NCBI RefSeq assembly: GCF_029625315.1 | Contig: NZ_CP121110.1 | Location: forward strand, 5,128,501-5,192,500 | Length of the DNA stretch: 64,000 nt | Direction of reading: 5' to 3' | From: Flavobacterium ginsengisoli | Lineage (GTDB): Bacteria > Bacteroidota > Bacteroidia > Flavobacteriales > Flavobacteriaceae | Shown here: one piece after another, positions 1 to 8,348 of the stretch | Position numbering within the stretch: the stretch's first letter is position 1 | Layout: the number at the start of each line of letters is the position of its first letter | Translations under genes and position numbers: made by a program | The notes under the pieces: model-generated | The model's database searches: none | What the model was told of the DNA's origin: nothing | What the model saw: the letters and a program-made list of their open reading frames with translations, nothing else

Positions 1-1
1 T

Positions 2-1063
2 AAAGCTAAAATCTTAGACGAAAATATTTTAAACGGAACTATCATTCTAATTCTTATTACGTGTATTGTAGCTTCGTTTGCAACTGAAAAAGCGACGAAA
101 AAAATTGCCATCTGCGAAGAAGAAATTTCACATGAAGACGCCGATAAAGATCAAATTTTAGACGAACATATTTTGATTCCGTTAGCAAAATCTTCTGCTG
201 CGGCAAGTTTATTAGATTTTGCTCTTTTGATAAAAGATAAAAAATCATCTAATCCAGTTACTTTATTAACGATTGTTCCAAACAATAATCAGGCAGAAAA
301 GAACATTTTAAAATACAGAAAAGCAGCCGATAAATTTGTAATTCAAGGATCGGCTTCAGAAGTAAAAATTAATACGATTGCCAGAATCGACCATAATCCT
401 GCGAGCGGAATTGCAAGAACGTCAAAAGAAATTATGTCGGATATTGTGATTGTGGGCTGGCCAAGAAAGACCGGATTTATTGATAAAATCTTCGGAGAAA
501 ATGTAGATTCGATAATAAATAATGTAGATAAGACTTTATTTATCTGCAGGTTTCAAAAGAATTTTATTGAAGAAAAAAGATTGGTTTTTATTTGTCCGCC
601 GTTTTCAGAAAGAGGAATTGGTTTTCATTTGTTAATGCAGAAAGTGAGCCGTTTGTCACAAGAATTAAGCATTCCGATTGTGATTTATGCTGAAAAGAAA
701 ACACATGAAGCTATTCAGCAAATTGGTTCTAATTTAAAACTGAACAGTAAATTTGGTTTTAAAAATGTTTCTGATTGGGAAAATTTTGAAGTAATTTCTG
801 AAGACATAAAACCAACCGATTTTATTATTGTCAATTTATCTCGAAAAGGTTCTGTTTCTTATCAATCAATCTTTGATAAATTGCCAACAAAGTTTGAAAA
901 GTATTTTGATAGCAATAATGTAATGCTTGTTTATCCGCAAGACGACAGAAAAGAAAGCGCAATGGATGCTTACGAAGATTTTACTGCATCGCCTTTAGCA
1001 AAAGGTATTGAAGCAATAGAACAAATTGGGCGTGGTTTAGGAAGTATTTTGAAGAAAGGCTAA
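2..1063 (+). CDS. Cation:proton antiporter, C-terminal part (gene starts before the window)
   Basis: The open frame runs in from the left edge, so the N-terminal membrane domain of the antiporter is missing. What remains begins with one hydrophobic helix (about residues 11-27 of the visible part), probably the last transmembrane segment. A cytoplasmic region of about 300 residues follows and resembles two universal-stress-protein-like halves ('ILIPLAKSSAAASLL' and 'RLVFICPPFSERGIG'). CPA2-type Na+/H+ antiporters of Flavobacteria commonly carry such a tail, thought to be regulatory. An in-frame TTG at 173 is not a credible start because coding continues upstream of it. The ion specificity cannot be read from this part. 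Confidence 0.75.
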   Translation, partial: KAKILDENILNGTIILILITCIVASFATEKATKKIAICEEEISHEDADKDQILDEHILIPLAKSSAAASLLDFALLIKDKKSSNPVTLLTIVPNNNQAEKNILKYRKAADKFVIQGSASEVKINTIARIDHNPASGIARTSKEIMSDIVIVGWPRKTGFIDKIFGENVDSIINNVDKTLFICRFQKNFIEEKRLVFICPPFSERGIGFHLLMQKVSRLSQELSIPIVIYAEKKTHEAIQQIGSNLKLNSKFGFKNVSDWENFEVISEDIKPTDFIIVNLSRKGSVSYQSIFDKLPTKFEKYFDSNNVMLVYPQDDRKESAMDAYEDFTASPLAKGIEAIEQIGRGLGSILKKG

Positions 1064-1075
1064 AATCGAATCTTC

Positions 1076-1534
1076 ATGAAAATTTCAACTATTTTACTTG
1101 TTTTGGCTCTCACTTTTATTTCTTTGAATTGCAATAAAGTTAAAGAAGTTGTAAACTTAAATTCTGAAAAAGCATTTAAGAATGATAGCGTTGTAAAACC
1201 TGTAAAAATAGAATTGCCTGAGAATTTTGACGAATTTAATAAAAAATTCCATTCTGATTCTCTTTTTCAGGTTTCGAGAGTTGATTTTCCGATTGAAGGA
1301 CAGCATGTTTCAGGTTTTGAGCAGTACAATTGGACAAGAAAGAATTGGCAGTTTCAAGCAATTCCCGTTGCCGAAAAATCGGAAATAGAAGAATATCAGC
1401 ATTCATTAGTAAAAACAGATACCTTAATTACAGAAAGATTTTGGATTCCTGACAGTGGTTTTGAAGTAGAAAGACAGTTTAAACTCATTCAGAATAAATG
1501 GTTTTTAATTTATTATAACGACATAAATTTATAG
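1076..1534 (+). CDS. Predicted lipoprotein, DUF4348-like
   Basis: A 152-residue protein with a short N-terminal hydrophobic segment ending in a lipobox-like S-L-N-C (Cys19), so it is probably a lipoprotein. The remainder (roughly 50-152), with 'FDEFNKKFHSDSLFQVSRVDFPIEG' -like composition and alternating aromatic beta-strand patterns, resembles the DUF4348 family of Bacteroidota. No enzymatic motif is visible and the function is unknown. It begins 12 bases after the antiporter stop and is followed 3 bases later by the SMI1-like gene, so the three may be co-transcribed. The DUF assignment is from memory of the family and is moderately sure. Confidence 0.55.
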   Translation: MKISTILLVLALTFISLNCNKVKEVVNLNSEKAFKNDSVVKPVKIELPENFDEFNKKFHSDSLFQVSRVDFPIEGQHVSGFEQYNWTRKNWQFQAIPVAEKSEIEEYQHSLVKTDTLITERFWIPDSGFEVERQFKLIQNKWFLIYYNDINL

Positions 1535-1537
1535 TAT

Positions 1538-1963
1538 ATGGAGACTTTAGATGAGATTTTGCAGAAGTATCGTTTTCCTAAGAGAAAGATAGAATCTTCA
1601 GTTGATATTGAAGATATTCAAGCACATTTAAAATTTGATCTTCCTGAAGATTATGTTTTTTATGTCGAAAATTATCTTGGAATCGATCAGTTTATTGGAG
1701 CTGAGTTTATAAAACTTTGGAGCCTAGAAGAAATTATTGATGCTAATTTGGAATATCATATTTTTGAAAAACTGCCCCAAACATTAGCAATAGGTACAAA
1801 TGGAAGTGGAGAATTTATTGGAATTGAATTTGAAGATGATAATTCTTTAAAAATTATTCTTTCGCCTTCTATAGATTTGGACACAAAGTATCATGTTGAA
1901 ATAGGAAATTCATTTACAGACTTTCTCCTTCGACTTGATAATGGAGTGGAATGGTTTTTATAA
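1538..1963 (+). CDS. SMI1/KNR4 (SUKH) family protein
   Basis: A 141-residue cytoplasmic protein with the SUKH-fold pattern: an N-terminal helix and 'LPEDYVFYVENYLG' (near residues 34-48), a 'LWSLEEIIDAN' strand-helix, and 'AIGTNGSGEFIGIEF' (about 84-98), the usual glycine-rich turn. Family members often act as immunity proteins against polymorphic toxins, but many are stand-alone and uncharacterised. No toxin gene is next to it here, so an immunity role is only a possibility. It starts 3 bases after the preceding lipoprotein gene, which suggests translational coupling. Confidence 0.7.
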   Translation: METLDEILQKYRFPKRKIESSVDIEDIQAHLKFDLPEDYVFYVENYLGIDQFIGAEFIKLWSLEEIIDANLEYHIFEKLPQTLAIGTNGSGEFIGIEFEDDNSLKIILSPSIDLDTKYHVEIGNSFTDFLLRLDNGVEWFL

Positions 1964-1978
1964 ATTTAAATAGATTAT

Positions 1979-2341
1979 ATGAATCACAATGTTAAATCTA
2001 TCAGACCGTTTATCGGCGCTAAGAACTTTGAAGTTTCAAGAAGTTTTTATCGTGATTTAGGGTTTGAAGAAACAGTTTTAGAATCTAATTTTTCAGTTTT
2101 TAAAACAGGAGAAATCGCTTTTTACCTCCAAGATTACTACGATAAAAGCTGGATTGAAAACACTATGATTTTTCTTGAAGTGGATAATGTCGAACGATAT
2201 TATAGCGAACTTTTGGCTCTAAATCTTCCTGAAAAATATGAAGGAGTAAAACTAACTCCGATAAAATATTTAGATTGGGGGAGTGAATGTTTTCTGCACG
2301 ATCCTTCGGGAGTTTTATGGCATTTTGGGAAATTTAAGTGA
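1979..2341 (+). CDS. VOC (glyoxalase/bleomycin-resistance) family protein
   Basis: A 120-residue single-domain vicinal-oxygen-chelate fold protein. The start 'IRPFIGAKNFEVSRSFYRDLGFE' type helix-strand and the C-terminal 'FLHDPSGVLWHFGKF' are the family hallmarks. The second pseudo-repeat carries 'MIFLEVDNVERYY'. Such proteins bind metals or hydrophobic drugs, or act as glyoxalase-like enzymes. Substrate and metal ligands cannot be assigned with confidence. It is the last gene of a four-gene plus-strand run and ends one base before the convergent 2H phosphoesterase gene. Confidence 0.75.
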   Translation: MNHNVKSIRPFIGAKNFEVSRSFYRDLGFEETVLESNFSVFKTGEIAFYLQDYYDKSWIENTMIFLEVDNVERYYSELLALNLPEKYEGVKLTPIKYLDWGSECFLHDPSGVLWHFGKFK

Positions 2342-2342
2342 A

Positions 2343-3026
2343 TCACCTCAAGCCAAAATCACCTAAAACGCGTGTCGTACTTTTACGCTGATACCAATCA
2401 TTGTAAACCAATTCTAAGTTTTTAACCTCAAATTCTCCAAAATCATAATCACGAAATTTTTCGGCTATTTCTATTAATTTTTTCGGATCATGGAGTTTTT
2501 CCTGAAAACGCATTACAGTTGAATGTGCTGTAGATATAGAATAACGGCTGTCGATACTTTGTTGTAATCCTGAATTTTTGAAATTTTCGCGAAGTCTATT
2601 TCGTAAATTATTTAGTGTTTCATCGCTTGGAAATCCTTGAATCATAAGAGCAGACGGAGAAGCAGTTATTCCTTTAAAGTGAATTTGAATTTTCTCAACA
2701 TCAACAAGGCTTCTGCAGATTACTTCTATGTATTCCTTTGCAGAAATCTGATTTAAAGTAAAATCAGAAGAACAAGAAATAATAGACATAACTGTAATAT
2801 GAATATCTGAATCAGGGTAAAAATATTGCTCAGGTTCTGCTTTTCTTAATTCGTTTAAGAAAGAGTGAATATTTGCTTTAATTTCATCATTTGGGCGAAT
2901 AAGCAACGTGATTCCAAAACGAGAATCGGATTCATTTTTAAGTTCAGAATCAATTGAATATTTTCCTGTCGAAATAATCTCAGAAGAGGTTTTGTAAAGT
3001 TGGTCGTAGTGTTGGGTTAAATTCAT
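2343..3026 (-). CDS. 2H phosphoesterase / 2'-5' RNA ligase-like protein
   Basis: A 227-residue protein with the two HxTx-type motifs that define the 2H phosphoesterase superfamily: 'HITV' at about residues 96-99 and 'HSTV' at about 168-171, each following a beta-strand. The two histidines form the active site on 2',3'-cyclic or 2'-5' phosphodiesters in characterised relatives. The physiological substrate is unknown. It lies directly downstream of the DUF1801 gene on the same strand, 8 bases apart, and converges with the VOC gene with almost no spacer. The ligase name is historical; a phosphodiesterase activity is more likely. Confidence 0.7.
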   Translation of the reverse strand: MNLTQHYDQLYKTSSEIISTGKYSIDSELKNESDSRFGITLLIRPNDEIKANIHSFLNELRKAEPEQYFYPDSDIHITVMSIISCSSDFTLNQISAKEYIEVICRSLVDVEKIQIHFKGITASPSALMIQGFPSDETLNNLRNRLRENFKNSGLQQSIDSRYSISTAHSTVMRFQEKLHDPKKLIEIAEKFRDYDFGEFEVKNLELVYNDWYQRKSTTRVLGDFGLR

Positions 3027-3034
3027 TTGTGGTT

Positions 3035-3403
3035 TTATTTCTTTTTGGCTTTTGCCAGATTTTCTTTGACTCTAAATTTTACAATTTCAGTAATTAAGTC
3101 ATAAGGCATTGGGTCTTTGAGAGGAAATTGTACAGAACCTTTTCCCGATTTATATTTAGAGAGTTTTGCGACAAAAGCTTCATGTCCGCTTGGCAAAGCA
3201 TAAAGTCCGATATGGTTTTTAAAAGCGACAAAATAAACTACAATTCCATTTTGCTCAAAAGCTGGCATCGAATAACTGATTTTCTCTTTTGCATCAGGCG
3301 CTGCTTTCTGAATCGTTATTCTAACTTTCTCCAAAATTTCTTGAACATCATTAGGGAATCCGCCAATGTATTCGTCTATGTTTTCTGGTTTTTTAACTTC
3401 CAT
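3035..3403 (-). CDS. DUF1801 / YdhG-like protein
   Basis: A 122-residue protein with the DUF1801 signature 'ISYSMPAFEQNGIVVYFVAFKNHIGLYALPSG' -like core (about residues 43-74), where the SMPAF and HIGLY blocks are typical. Bacillus members were named iron chaperones by structure or context, but the biochemical role of the family is not settled. Probably co-transcribed with the 2H phosphoesterase gene that follows. Confidence 0.75.
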   Translation of the reverse strand: MEVKKPENIDEYIGGFPNDVQEILEKVRITIQKAAPDAKEKISYSMPAFEQNGIVVYFVAFKNHIGLYALPSGHEAFVAKLSKYKSGKGSVQFPLKDPMPYDLITEIVKFRVKENLAKAKKK

Positions 3404-3421
3404 GACATTTTTTTGTTTCAG

Positions 3422-3449
3422 GTTTCAAGTTTCAAGTTTCAAGTTTCAA
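3422..3449. repeat. Tandem heptamer GTTTCAA x4
   Basis: Four uninterrupted copies of the 7-base unit GTTTCAA lie just upstream of the DUF1801 start codon. It is part of a repeat-rich spacer of about 275 bases (3404-3679). Similar 'gtttcaagttt' strings recur at 6662-6695. Confidence 0.85.
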
Positions 3450-3477
3450 GTTACTTTTCTTTGTGGCTAGTTTTTTA

Positions 3478-3658
3478 ACCGCAAAGGGCGCAAAGTTATT
3501 TTATTAAGAGACTAAACAGAATCTAGATATAAAGTTCGCAAAGTTTTGTACAGATAAAGCTTTGTGGACTTTTCGTTTTAGTGACTCTTAAAATACTTAG
3601 CAAGCTTTGCGTAAACCTTTGTGTTCTTTGCGGTAAACACACACACACACACACACAC
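3478..3658. repeat. Imperfect inverted repeat with (AC)11 microsatellite
   Basis: ACCGCAAAGGGCGCAAAG at 3478-3495 is matched in reverse complement at 3617-3634 with three mismatches out of 18. Immediately after lies a pure (AC)11 tract at 3637-3658. No coding potential is evident. The inverted repeat type is common between Flavobacterium genes; the dinucleotide tract is unusual. Confidence 0.75.
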
Positions 3659-3679
3659 AGATTTTGCGGTTAAATAAGA

Positions 3680-4147
3680 TTAAGCAAGTCCTTTTGGAAA
3701 ACGATCCAAAACCAAATTCAGTTGTAAATTATGTTCTAAATAAGCTTTTGCTCCAGCCAAAACCAAAGTAAAGCCTTCAGTCGAATTACGAACCTGATCT
3801 ATAATTTTATCGGTGTCTCCATGAAAACCAGAATTGGTAATACTTACAAAAGTTTCACTTTCGTTCAACGGATTAAAAACCCATTCTACCAATGTAATTT
3901 CGTCAGGATTTCCCCATTCAATAACAATTTTTTTATTTTCTTGAAGTACAATTGTCGTAACAGAAAGAGAAAAACCATACATTTCCCAAGTCCATTCTGT
4001 TTTTTGATTTTCTTCTAATTTTCCAGATCCTTTTGTAAACCAAAATTTACTCGTAATCTGCGGATCAATAAAAGCCTGAAAAACTTCTGAAACAGGCTTT
4101 CTTATCAGCATTTCTGCCTTTGCGTATTTGTTGTTTTCTGTTTTCAT
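3680..4147 (-). CDS. SRPBCC domain protein (AHSA1-like)
   Basis: A 155-residue START/SRPBCC-fold protein. It shows the typical opening 'AEMLIRKPVSEVFQAFIDPQITSKFWF' , a central 'TEWTWEMYG' strand pair and a final helix 'TEGFTLVLAGAKAYLEHNL' lining the hydrophobic cavity. AHSA1-like bacterial proteins bind small hydrophobic ligands or act as stress-related chaperone cofactors; this one is unassigned. It stands alone between a repeat-rich spacer and the LOG gene. A second, unrelated-in-sequence SRPBCC gene is at 12493-12978. Confidence 0.75.
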   Translation of the reverse strand: MKTENNKYAKAEMLIRKPVSEVFQAFIDPQITSKFWFTKGSGKLEENQKTEWTWEMYGFSLSVTTIVLQENKKIVIEWGNPDEITLVEWVFNPLNESETFVSITNSGFHGDTDKIIDQVRNSTEGFTLVLAGAKAYLEHNLQLNLVLDRFPKGLA

Positions 4148-4229
4148 TTTGTTTGAAGTTAATTAGTTAGATCTAACGAGGAAATGTAAATATAACTCTA
4201 AAATTTGTATTGAGATCTTAAGTTCTGAC

Positions 4230-4811
4230 TTATAACTTTTTTTTATCAATCCACTTTCCGACAGTGGGCGCAGTGTAATTTTTCATTTGATCTAATAAAT
4301 CGTCAATAGAATCGCTAACCAAAAGCATTTTTTGATTGACTTCTTTCAATAATCCTTTTTCAGTCATAGTTTGCAATAGCGTTATTAGAGAATCATAATA
4401 GCCATTTACATTCAAAATTGCGATTGGTTTTTTATGCAAACCTAATTGCGCCCAAGTCAACATTTCGAAAAGTTCTTCTAGAGTTCCAAAACCACCTGGA
4501 AGTGCGATTACACCATCACACAAATCGTTCATTTTGGTTTTTCTTTCATGCATGCTCTCGACCAAAATCAATTCGGTTAGACCTAAATGTGCAATTTCTT
4601 TCGATCTTAAAAAATTAGGAAGCACGCCAATTACTTTTCCGCCAGCACTTAAAGCTCCATCAGCGACAGCGCCCATTAAACCGACATTTGCACCGCCATA
4701 TACTAATTCTATATTTTGTTTGGCTAAGGTTTTGCCTAAATTGGTTGCTTGTTCTTCGTAAATTTTTTCAGTGCCAAAACTTGAAGCACAGAAAACAGTT
4801 ATTCTTTTCAT
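4230..4811 (-). CDS. LOG family (TIGR00730) Rossmann-fold protein
   Basis: A 193-residue protein with the LOG signature 'PGGFGTLEELFEMLTW' (about residues 105-120) and an N-terminal 'VFCASSFG' nucleotide-binding strand, plus 'VYGGANVGLMG' (about 38-48). Family members hydrolyse nucleoside 5'-monophosphates, and the plant and some bacterial enzymes release cytokinin bases from riboside monophosphates. In free-living bacteria the physiological role is usually unclear. Length matches the family. The spacer to the downstream GNAT gene contains short dyads of 'aactcaaaattcataa' type. Confidence 0.85.
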   Translation of the reverse strand: MKRITVFCASSFGTEKIYEEQATNLGKTLAKQNIELVYGGANVGLMGAVADGALSAGGKVIGVLPNFLRSKEIAHLGLTELILVESMHERKTKMNDLCDGVIALPGGFGTLEELFEMLTWAQLGLHKKPIAILNVNGYYDSLITLLQTMTEKGLLKEVNQKMLLVSDSIDDLLDQMKNYTAPTVGKWIDKKKL

Positions 4812-4903
4812 TTTTTGAGTTTTATGAGCTATGAATTAAGAGTTATGATATAAATTACAAGTTATCGTCAACTCAAAATTCATAACTCAAAATTCATAAT
4901 TTT

Positions 4904-5431
4904 CTATAATTTTTTCTTCAATTCATATTCAAAATATGGTACTTCACGACCATTAACCGTAAATGTTAACTCATTGATTTTTTTGGCTCCAAGTTTTAAA
5001 ACGGCTTTTTGCGAACGGAAGTTTTCTGCTCCAATATGAAAAAGTACCGAATCAACATGCTTAAATGCGTAATCGATCATTAATTTTTTGTTTGAGTTGT
5101 TGTACGGGCCGCCCCAATATTTTCGGGTAATAAAAGTGTAACCAATGCTAATATTCGATTTTTCTGGATTGTAATCGTAGAAACTTGTTGTTCCCATTAT
5201 TTCATTGGTTTGTTTATCGAGAATTAGGAACGGACTTTTTGTAAGTATCAGATCAAAATAAGCTCTAAAAACATCTCTTTCATGTCGATCCTTCGCAGGA
5301 TTTTGTTCCCAAATTAACGGATCAGAAGCTGCTTTAAATAAGGCCTCAAAATGTTTTTCTTCTAACGGAATTAACTTGGAGATTTCATTTTCTAAGAAAT
5401 CTGGCTGTAAATTGAAGTTACTTATTGTCAT
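4904..5431 (-). CDS. GNAT family N-acetyltransferase (RimJ/RimL-like)
   Basis: A 175-residue acetyltransferase of the type that acts on protein N-termini or small molecules. It has 'LIPLEEKHFEALFKAASDPLIWEQNP' at the start, 'NEIMGTTSFYDYN' and 'SIGYTFITRKYWGG' in the middle, and 'IGAENFRSQKAVLKLGAKK', the acetyl-CoA-associated NxxSxxxLxKLGF-like block, near residues 136-154. The acceptor substrate is not deducible. It is read in the same direction as the lactonase gene upstream but separated by 93 bases containing a GTCATTTCGAC-type dyad. Confidence 0.8.
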   Translation of the reverse strand: MTISNFNLQPDFLENEISKLIPLEEKHFEALFKAASDPLIWEQNPAKDRHERDVFRAYFDLILTKSPFLILDKQTNEIMGTTSFYDYNPEKSNISIGYTFITRKYWGGPYNNSNKKLMIDYAFKHVDSVLFHIGAENFRSQKAVLKLGAKKINELTFTVNGREVPYFEYELKKKL

Positions 5432-5524
5432 TTTTTTTTAATTATTTAATAATTTTTGACACAAAGTTTGTCATTTCGACGAACGAGAAATGACAAGATT
5501 ATCTATAATATACTTATAAGAAAA

Positions 5525-6649
5525 TTAAATCTGTTTAATCTGTACGCAAGAAACATTCTCCATTTTTACTTCTTTTCCCACTTTCTTTAATAATCCAGTT
5601 TTCGAATCTCTTTTAAAAACAATTACATTTCCGGTTAAAACATTCGAGGCAACCAAAAATTTTCCGCTTTCATCGAGAGCAAAAATTCTAGGATGTTTTC
5701 CTAGAGTAGATTGATAGCCAATGTTTTTTAAAAGACCATTTTCATCGATAGAGAAAATAGCAATATTATTTTCTTTGCCGCGATTTGTTGCGTATAAAAA
5801 TTTTCCATCAGGAGAAATATGAATATCAGAACTTTCAAAACCATCTTTTATTTTATCTGAATGCGTAGCAACGCGCTGGATTTTATTTAAAACACCATTT
5901 TCATAACTGTAAACGCTAACTTGTCCAGCCATTTCTTCAATGCAATATCCATATTTTTGATTTGGATGAAAGGTTAAATGTCTTGGACCAGCTTCTAAAT
6001 CGGTTTTCGTAAACGGATTTTTAGTTTCTACTAATGGCTTTTTCAGATTTTCATCAAAAGCGTAACAGCGTATTTTGTCGGCTCCTAAATCGGGCAAAAA
6101 TAAATAATCACATTGCGGAGAAAATACCGCCGAATGTACATGAGATCTAGTTTGCCTATCTTTATTTACGCTTCCGTCTATATACTGAAAATTCTGGGCA
6201 ATCGAATCGATTTTACCACTTTCTAAAATAGGATAGACAGAAACACTTCCTTCTGTATAATTGGCATTGGCAAGCCATTTTCCGTTTTTGTGAACACTGA
6301 CATAAACAGGATTTTCGCCACCGCTTCTTTGACTGTTTAAAAAAGTCAAAGTTTTTGCTGACGGATTAAATTCAAAACTGCTTACGCTTCCTGCATTTGG
6401 CGTTTTAGTGTCTGTGCAGGCATAAACATATTTTCCGTTTGGCGAAACCGTCAAATAAGACGGATTTATAATGTTTTTGACTGAAGTAAATTTGGTCAAT
6501 TTTCCGTTTAAAGTATCCAATTGATATACTTGAATAGCTTCAGCAGTTTTATCACGATTGTAAGACCCTAAAAATACATAGGTGTTTTGAGAAAAGACAT
6601 TAGTTATTAAAAGGAAGAAAAAGGATAGAAATATTATTTTTGGTTTCAC
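5525..6649 (-). CDS. Lactonase family beta-propeller protein (6-phosphogluconolactonase-like)
   Basis: A 374-residue secreted or periplasmic protein: residues 1-20 are a signal peptide ending 'TNVFSQ'. The rest carries repeated propeller blades such as 'PSYLTVSPNGKYVYACTD', 'RHLTFHPNQKYGYCIEE' and 'SDIHISPDGKFLYATNRG', characteristic of PF10282 (Pgl/YbhE-type lactonases). Characterised cytosolic relatives hydrolyse 6-phosphogluconolactone. The export signal here argues for a different, extracytoplasmic lactone substrate. No neighbouring sugar-metabolism gene supports a specific role. Confidence 0.8.
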   Translation of the reverse strand: MKPKIIFLSFFFLLITNVFSQNTYVFLGSYNRDKTAEAIQVYQLDTLNGKLTKFTSVKNIINPSYLTVSPNGKYVYACTDTKTPNAGSVSSFEFNPSAKTLTFLNSQRSGGENPVYVSVHKNGKWLANANYTEGSVSVYPILESGKIDSIAQNFQYIDGSVNKDRQTRSHVHSAVFSPQCDYLFLPDLGADKIRCYAFDENLKKPLVETKNPFTKTDLEAGPRHLTFHPNQKYGYCIEEMAGQVSVYSYENGVLNKIQRVATHSDKIKDGFESSDIHISPDGKFLYATNRGKENNIAIFSIDENGLLKNIGYQSTLGKHPRIFALDESGKFLVASNVLTGNVIVFKRDSKTGLLKKVGKEVKMENVSCVQIKQI

Positions 6650-6704
6650 GGTTTTTAGTTTGTTTCAGGTTTTAAAGTTTCATGTTTCAAGTTTTGCTCA
6701 CTTT

Positions 6705-6772
6705 TGTCAGGCTGAGAGAAGTCGAAGCCCTAGTGTCAATTGGATCGCCCTTCGACTTCGCTCAGGGTGACA
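6705..6772. repeat. Interspersed inverted repeat, CTTCGACTTCGCTCAG type
   Basis: A near-palindromic element of the form TGTCAGGCTGAGAGAAGTCG ... CTTCGACTTCGCTCAGGGTG. A related sequence (GCTTCGACTTCGCTCAGCCTG) recurs near 49740. It lies between the MBL and lactonase genes and could fold into a long hairpin. Confidence 0.75.
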
Positions 6773-6817
6773 TAGCATGAATTTATAATTCGGTTCATAA
6801 TTCATAATTCATTAACA

Positions 6818-7921
6818 TTAGTTAACCCCTTTCCACCATTGTTTAAATTCTTGTTTATCATTTTTCAATTCAACAATTTCGCCAATCATTGGTGTAATTA
6901 ACGGAATCGGATTTTCAGACAAACTATTCAATTCGGTTACTTTTTTCAAAGGTTCGTCCCAAGCGTGAAGTGATAATGAAAACTTAGAAGAATGTACGGG
7001 AAATACTCTTTTTGCATTCAGGTCTTTCATGGCTTTTATTACATCTTGAGGTAAATTATGAATATATTTCCAACTTTCGTTGTATTGTCCATTATCAATT
7101 AAAGCAATATCAAAGGGTCCGTATTTTTCGCCAATTTCAGCAAAATGCTTGTCGTAGCCACTGTCTCCGCCCAAATACATTTTAAAATCCTTGCTTTCTA
7201 AAACAAAAGAAGCCCAAAGCGTATTGCATCTTTTAAAACCTCTACCCGAAAAATGTCTTGATGGCGTGGTGTGAATTGTTAGATTTTCATCTAATTCTAT
7301 TTTAGAATACCAATCTTTCTCAATAATATTTTCAGAAGGAAATCCCCAGAATTCCAAGTGCGAGCCAACACCAAGAGCGGTAACAACTTTTTTAGTTTTA
7401 GGTTTTAATTTTAAGAAGGTATCGTAATCCAAATGATCGTAATGATCGTGCGTGATTATCAAATAATCAATTTCAGGGAGATCATCGACCGTATAAATAT
7501 CAGTTCCTTTAAACGATTTTGTTGTTCCTGGAATAGGAGAGGCATTCCCACTAAAAACGGGATCTATTAAAAAGCGTTTTCCTTCCAACTGAATAAAATA
7601 GGACGAATGCCCAAACCAAACTAAAACATCCTGATTTAATGGGAGTTCTTTTAAGTTGGTTTTTACTGACGGAATTAAATCTGTCGGAATTTTTCGATCT
7701 ACTTTCTTGAAGAAAAATTCAAATAAAACTCCAGCCATAGTTTTGCCTTCGGCGAGATCGGGTGTAAAGCTCTGGTTTTCGAATTTTCCGTTTTTATATT
7801 GCGGCGAATTTTGAATTTGAACCAGTCTTTCTCCCGAAGGTGCTTTTCCGAATTTTGGGTGTTGAAGAAACATATAAATTGCAAAAGCAATCAGGAATAA
7901 TAGAATTAGGAATGTTGTCAT
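6818..7921 (-). CDS. MBL-fold metallo-hydrolase (NAPE-PLD/UlaG-like)
   Basis: A 367-residue metallo-beta-lactamase-fold hydrolase with an N-terminal hydrophobic anchor (about residues 2-19). The metal-binding motif 'THDHYDHLDYD' is near residues 157-167, and later ligands appear in 'SRHFSGRG', 'LGGDSGYDKHF' and 'FPVHSSKFSLS'. The layout matches the group related to NAPE-hydrolysing phospholipase D and UlaG, so a phosphodiester or lactone substrate is likely but not fixed. Its ATG overlaps the stop of the upstream DUF1801-like gene by four bases (ATGA), indicating translational coupling. Confidence 0.8.
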   Translation of the reverse strand: MTTFLILLFLIAFAIYMFLQHPKFGKAPSGERLVQIQNSPQYKNGKFENQSFTPDLAEGKTMAGVLFEFFFKKVDRKIPTDLIPSVKTNLKELPLNQDVLVWFGHSSYFIQLEGKRFLIDPVFSGNASPIPGTTKSFKGTDIYTVDDLPEIDYLIITHDHYDHLDYDTFLKLKPKTKKVVTALGVGSHLEFWGFPSENIIEKDWYSKIELDENLTIHTTPSRHFSGRGFKRCNTLWASFVLESKDFKMYLGGDSGYDKHFAEIGEKYGPFDIALIDNGQYNESWKYIHNLPQDVIKAMKDLNAKRVFPVHSSKFSLSLHAWDEPLKKVTELNSLSENPIPLITPMIGEIVELKNDKQEFKQWWKGVN

Positions 7922-8343
7922 TTATTTTGAGGATATAAATTTTGGGTATATTCAATTGAAAGTAAAATTATCTTTTTTAAGATTTCAATATCAATATCTG
8001 CGAGTTTTTTAATGTAAATGCATGCCTTAGACGAAGTATGTTTTCCAAGTTTAGATAAAAGTTCTTCTCTTTTTTCTTCTGGCAGATAAAAATAAACGGT
8101 CATGGCTGTTTTTCTTGGAGAAAAACCAGCCAACGGAGCATCACCTTCGTGACCGCTGTCGTATTTGTAATGATAGCTTCCAAAACCAATAATGCTTGGC
8201 CCCCACATTTTGGGTTCAAAATCAGTTGCTTCTTGAATTATTTTTAGAAGTTCAAAAGCATCACTTTTTTTAACTTCATTTTCAACAGCGTTAATAAAAT
8301 CAGTAACGCTACTTTGAGTTTCTGTAGTTTTATTTTTTGCCAT
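7918..8343 (-). CDS. DUF1801-like protein
   Basis: A 141-residue protein. The block 'GFGSYHYKYDSGHEGDAPLAGFSPRK' (about residues 52-77) followed by 'MTVYFYLPEEKREELLSKLGKHTSSKACIYIKKL' is characteristic of a DUF1801 subgroup often found beside unrelated enzymes. Function unknown. It overlaps the downstream MBL hydrolase gene by four bases, so the two products are probably made together. Confidence 0.7.
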   Translation of the reverse strand: MAKNKTTETQSSVTDFINAVENEVKKSDAFELLKIIQEATDFEPKMWGPSIIGFGSYHYKYDSGHEGDAPLAGFSPRKTAMTVYFYLPEEKREELLSKLGKHTSSKACIYIKKLADIDIEILKKIILLSIEYTQNLYPQNK

Positions 8344-8348
8344 TTTGT

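Noticed and set aside
173..1063. Internal TTG start for the antiporter tail
   Set aside because: Coding sequence continues upstream to the window edge in the same frame.
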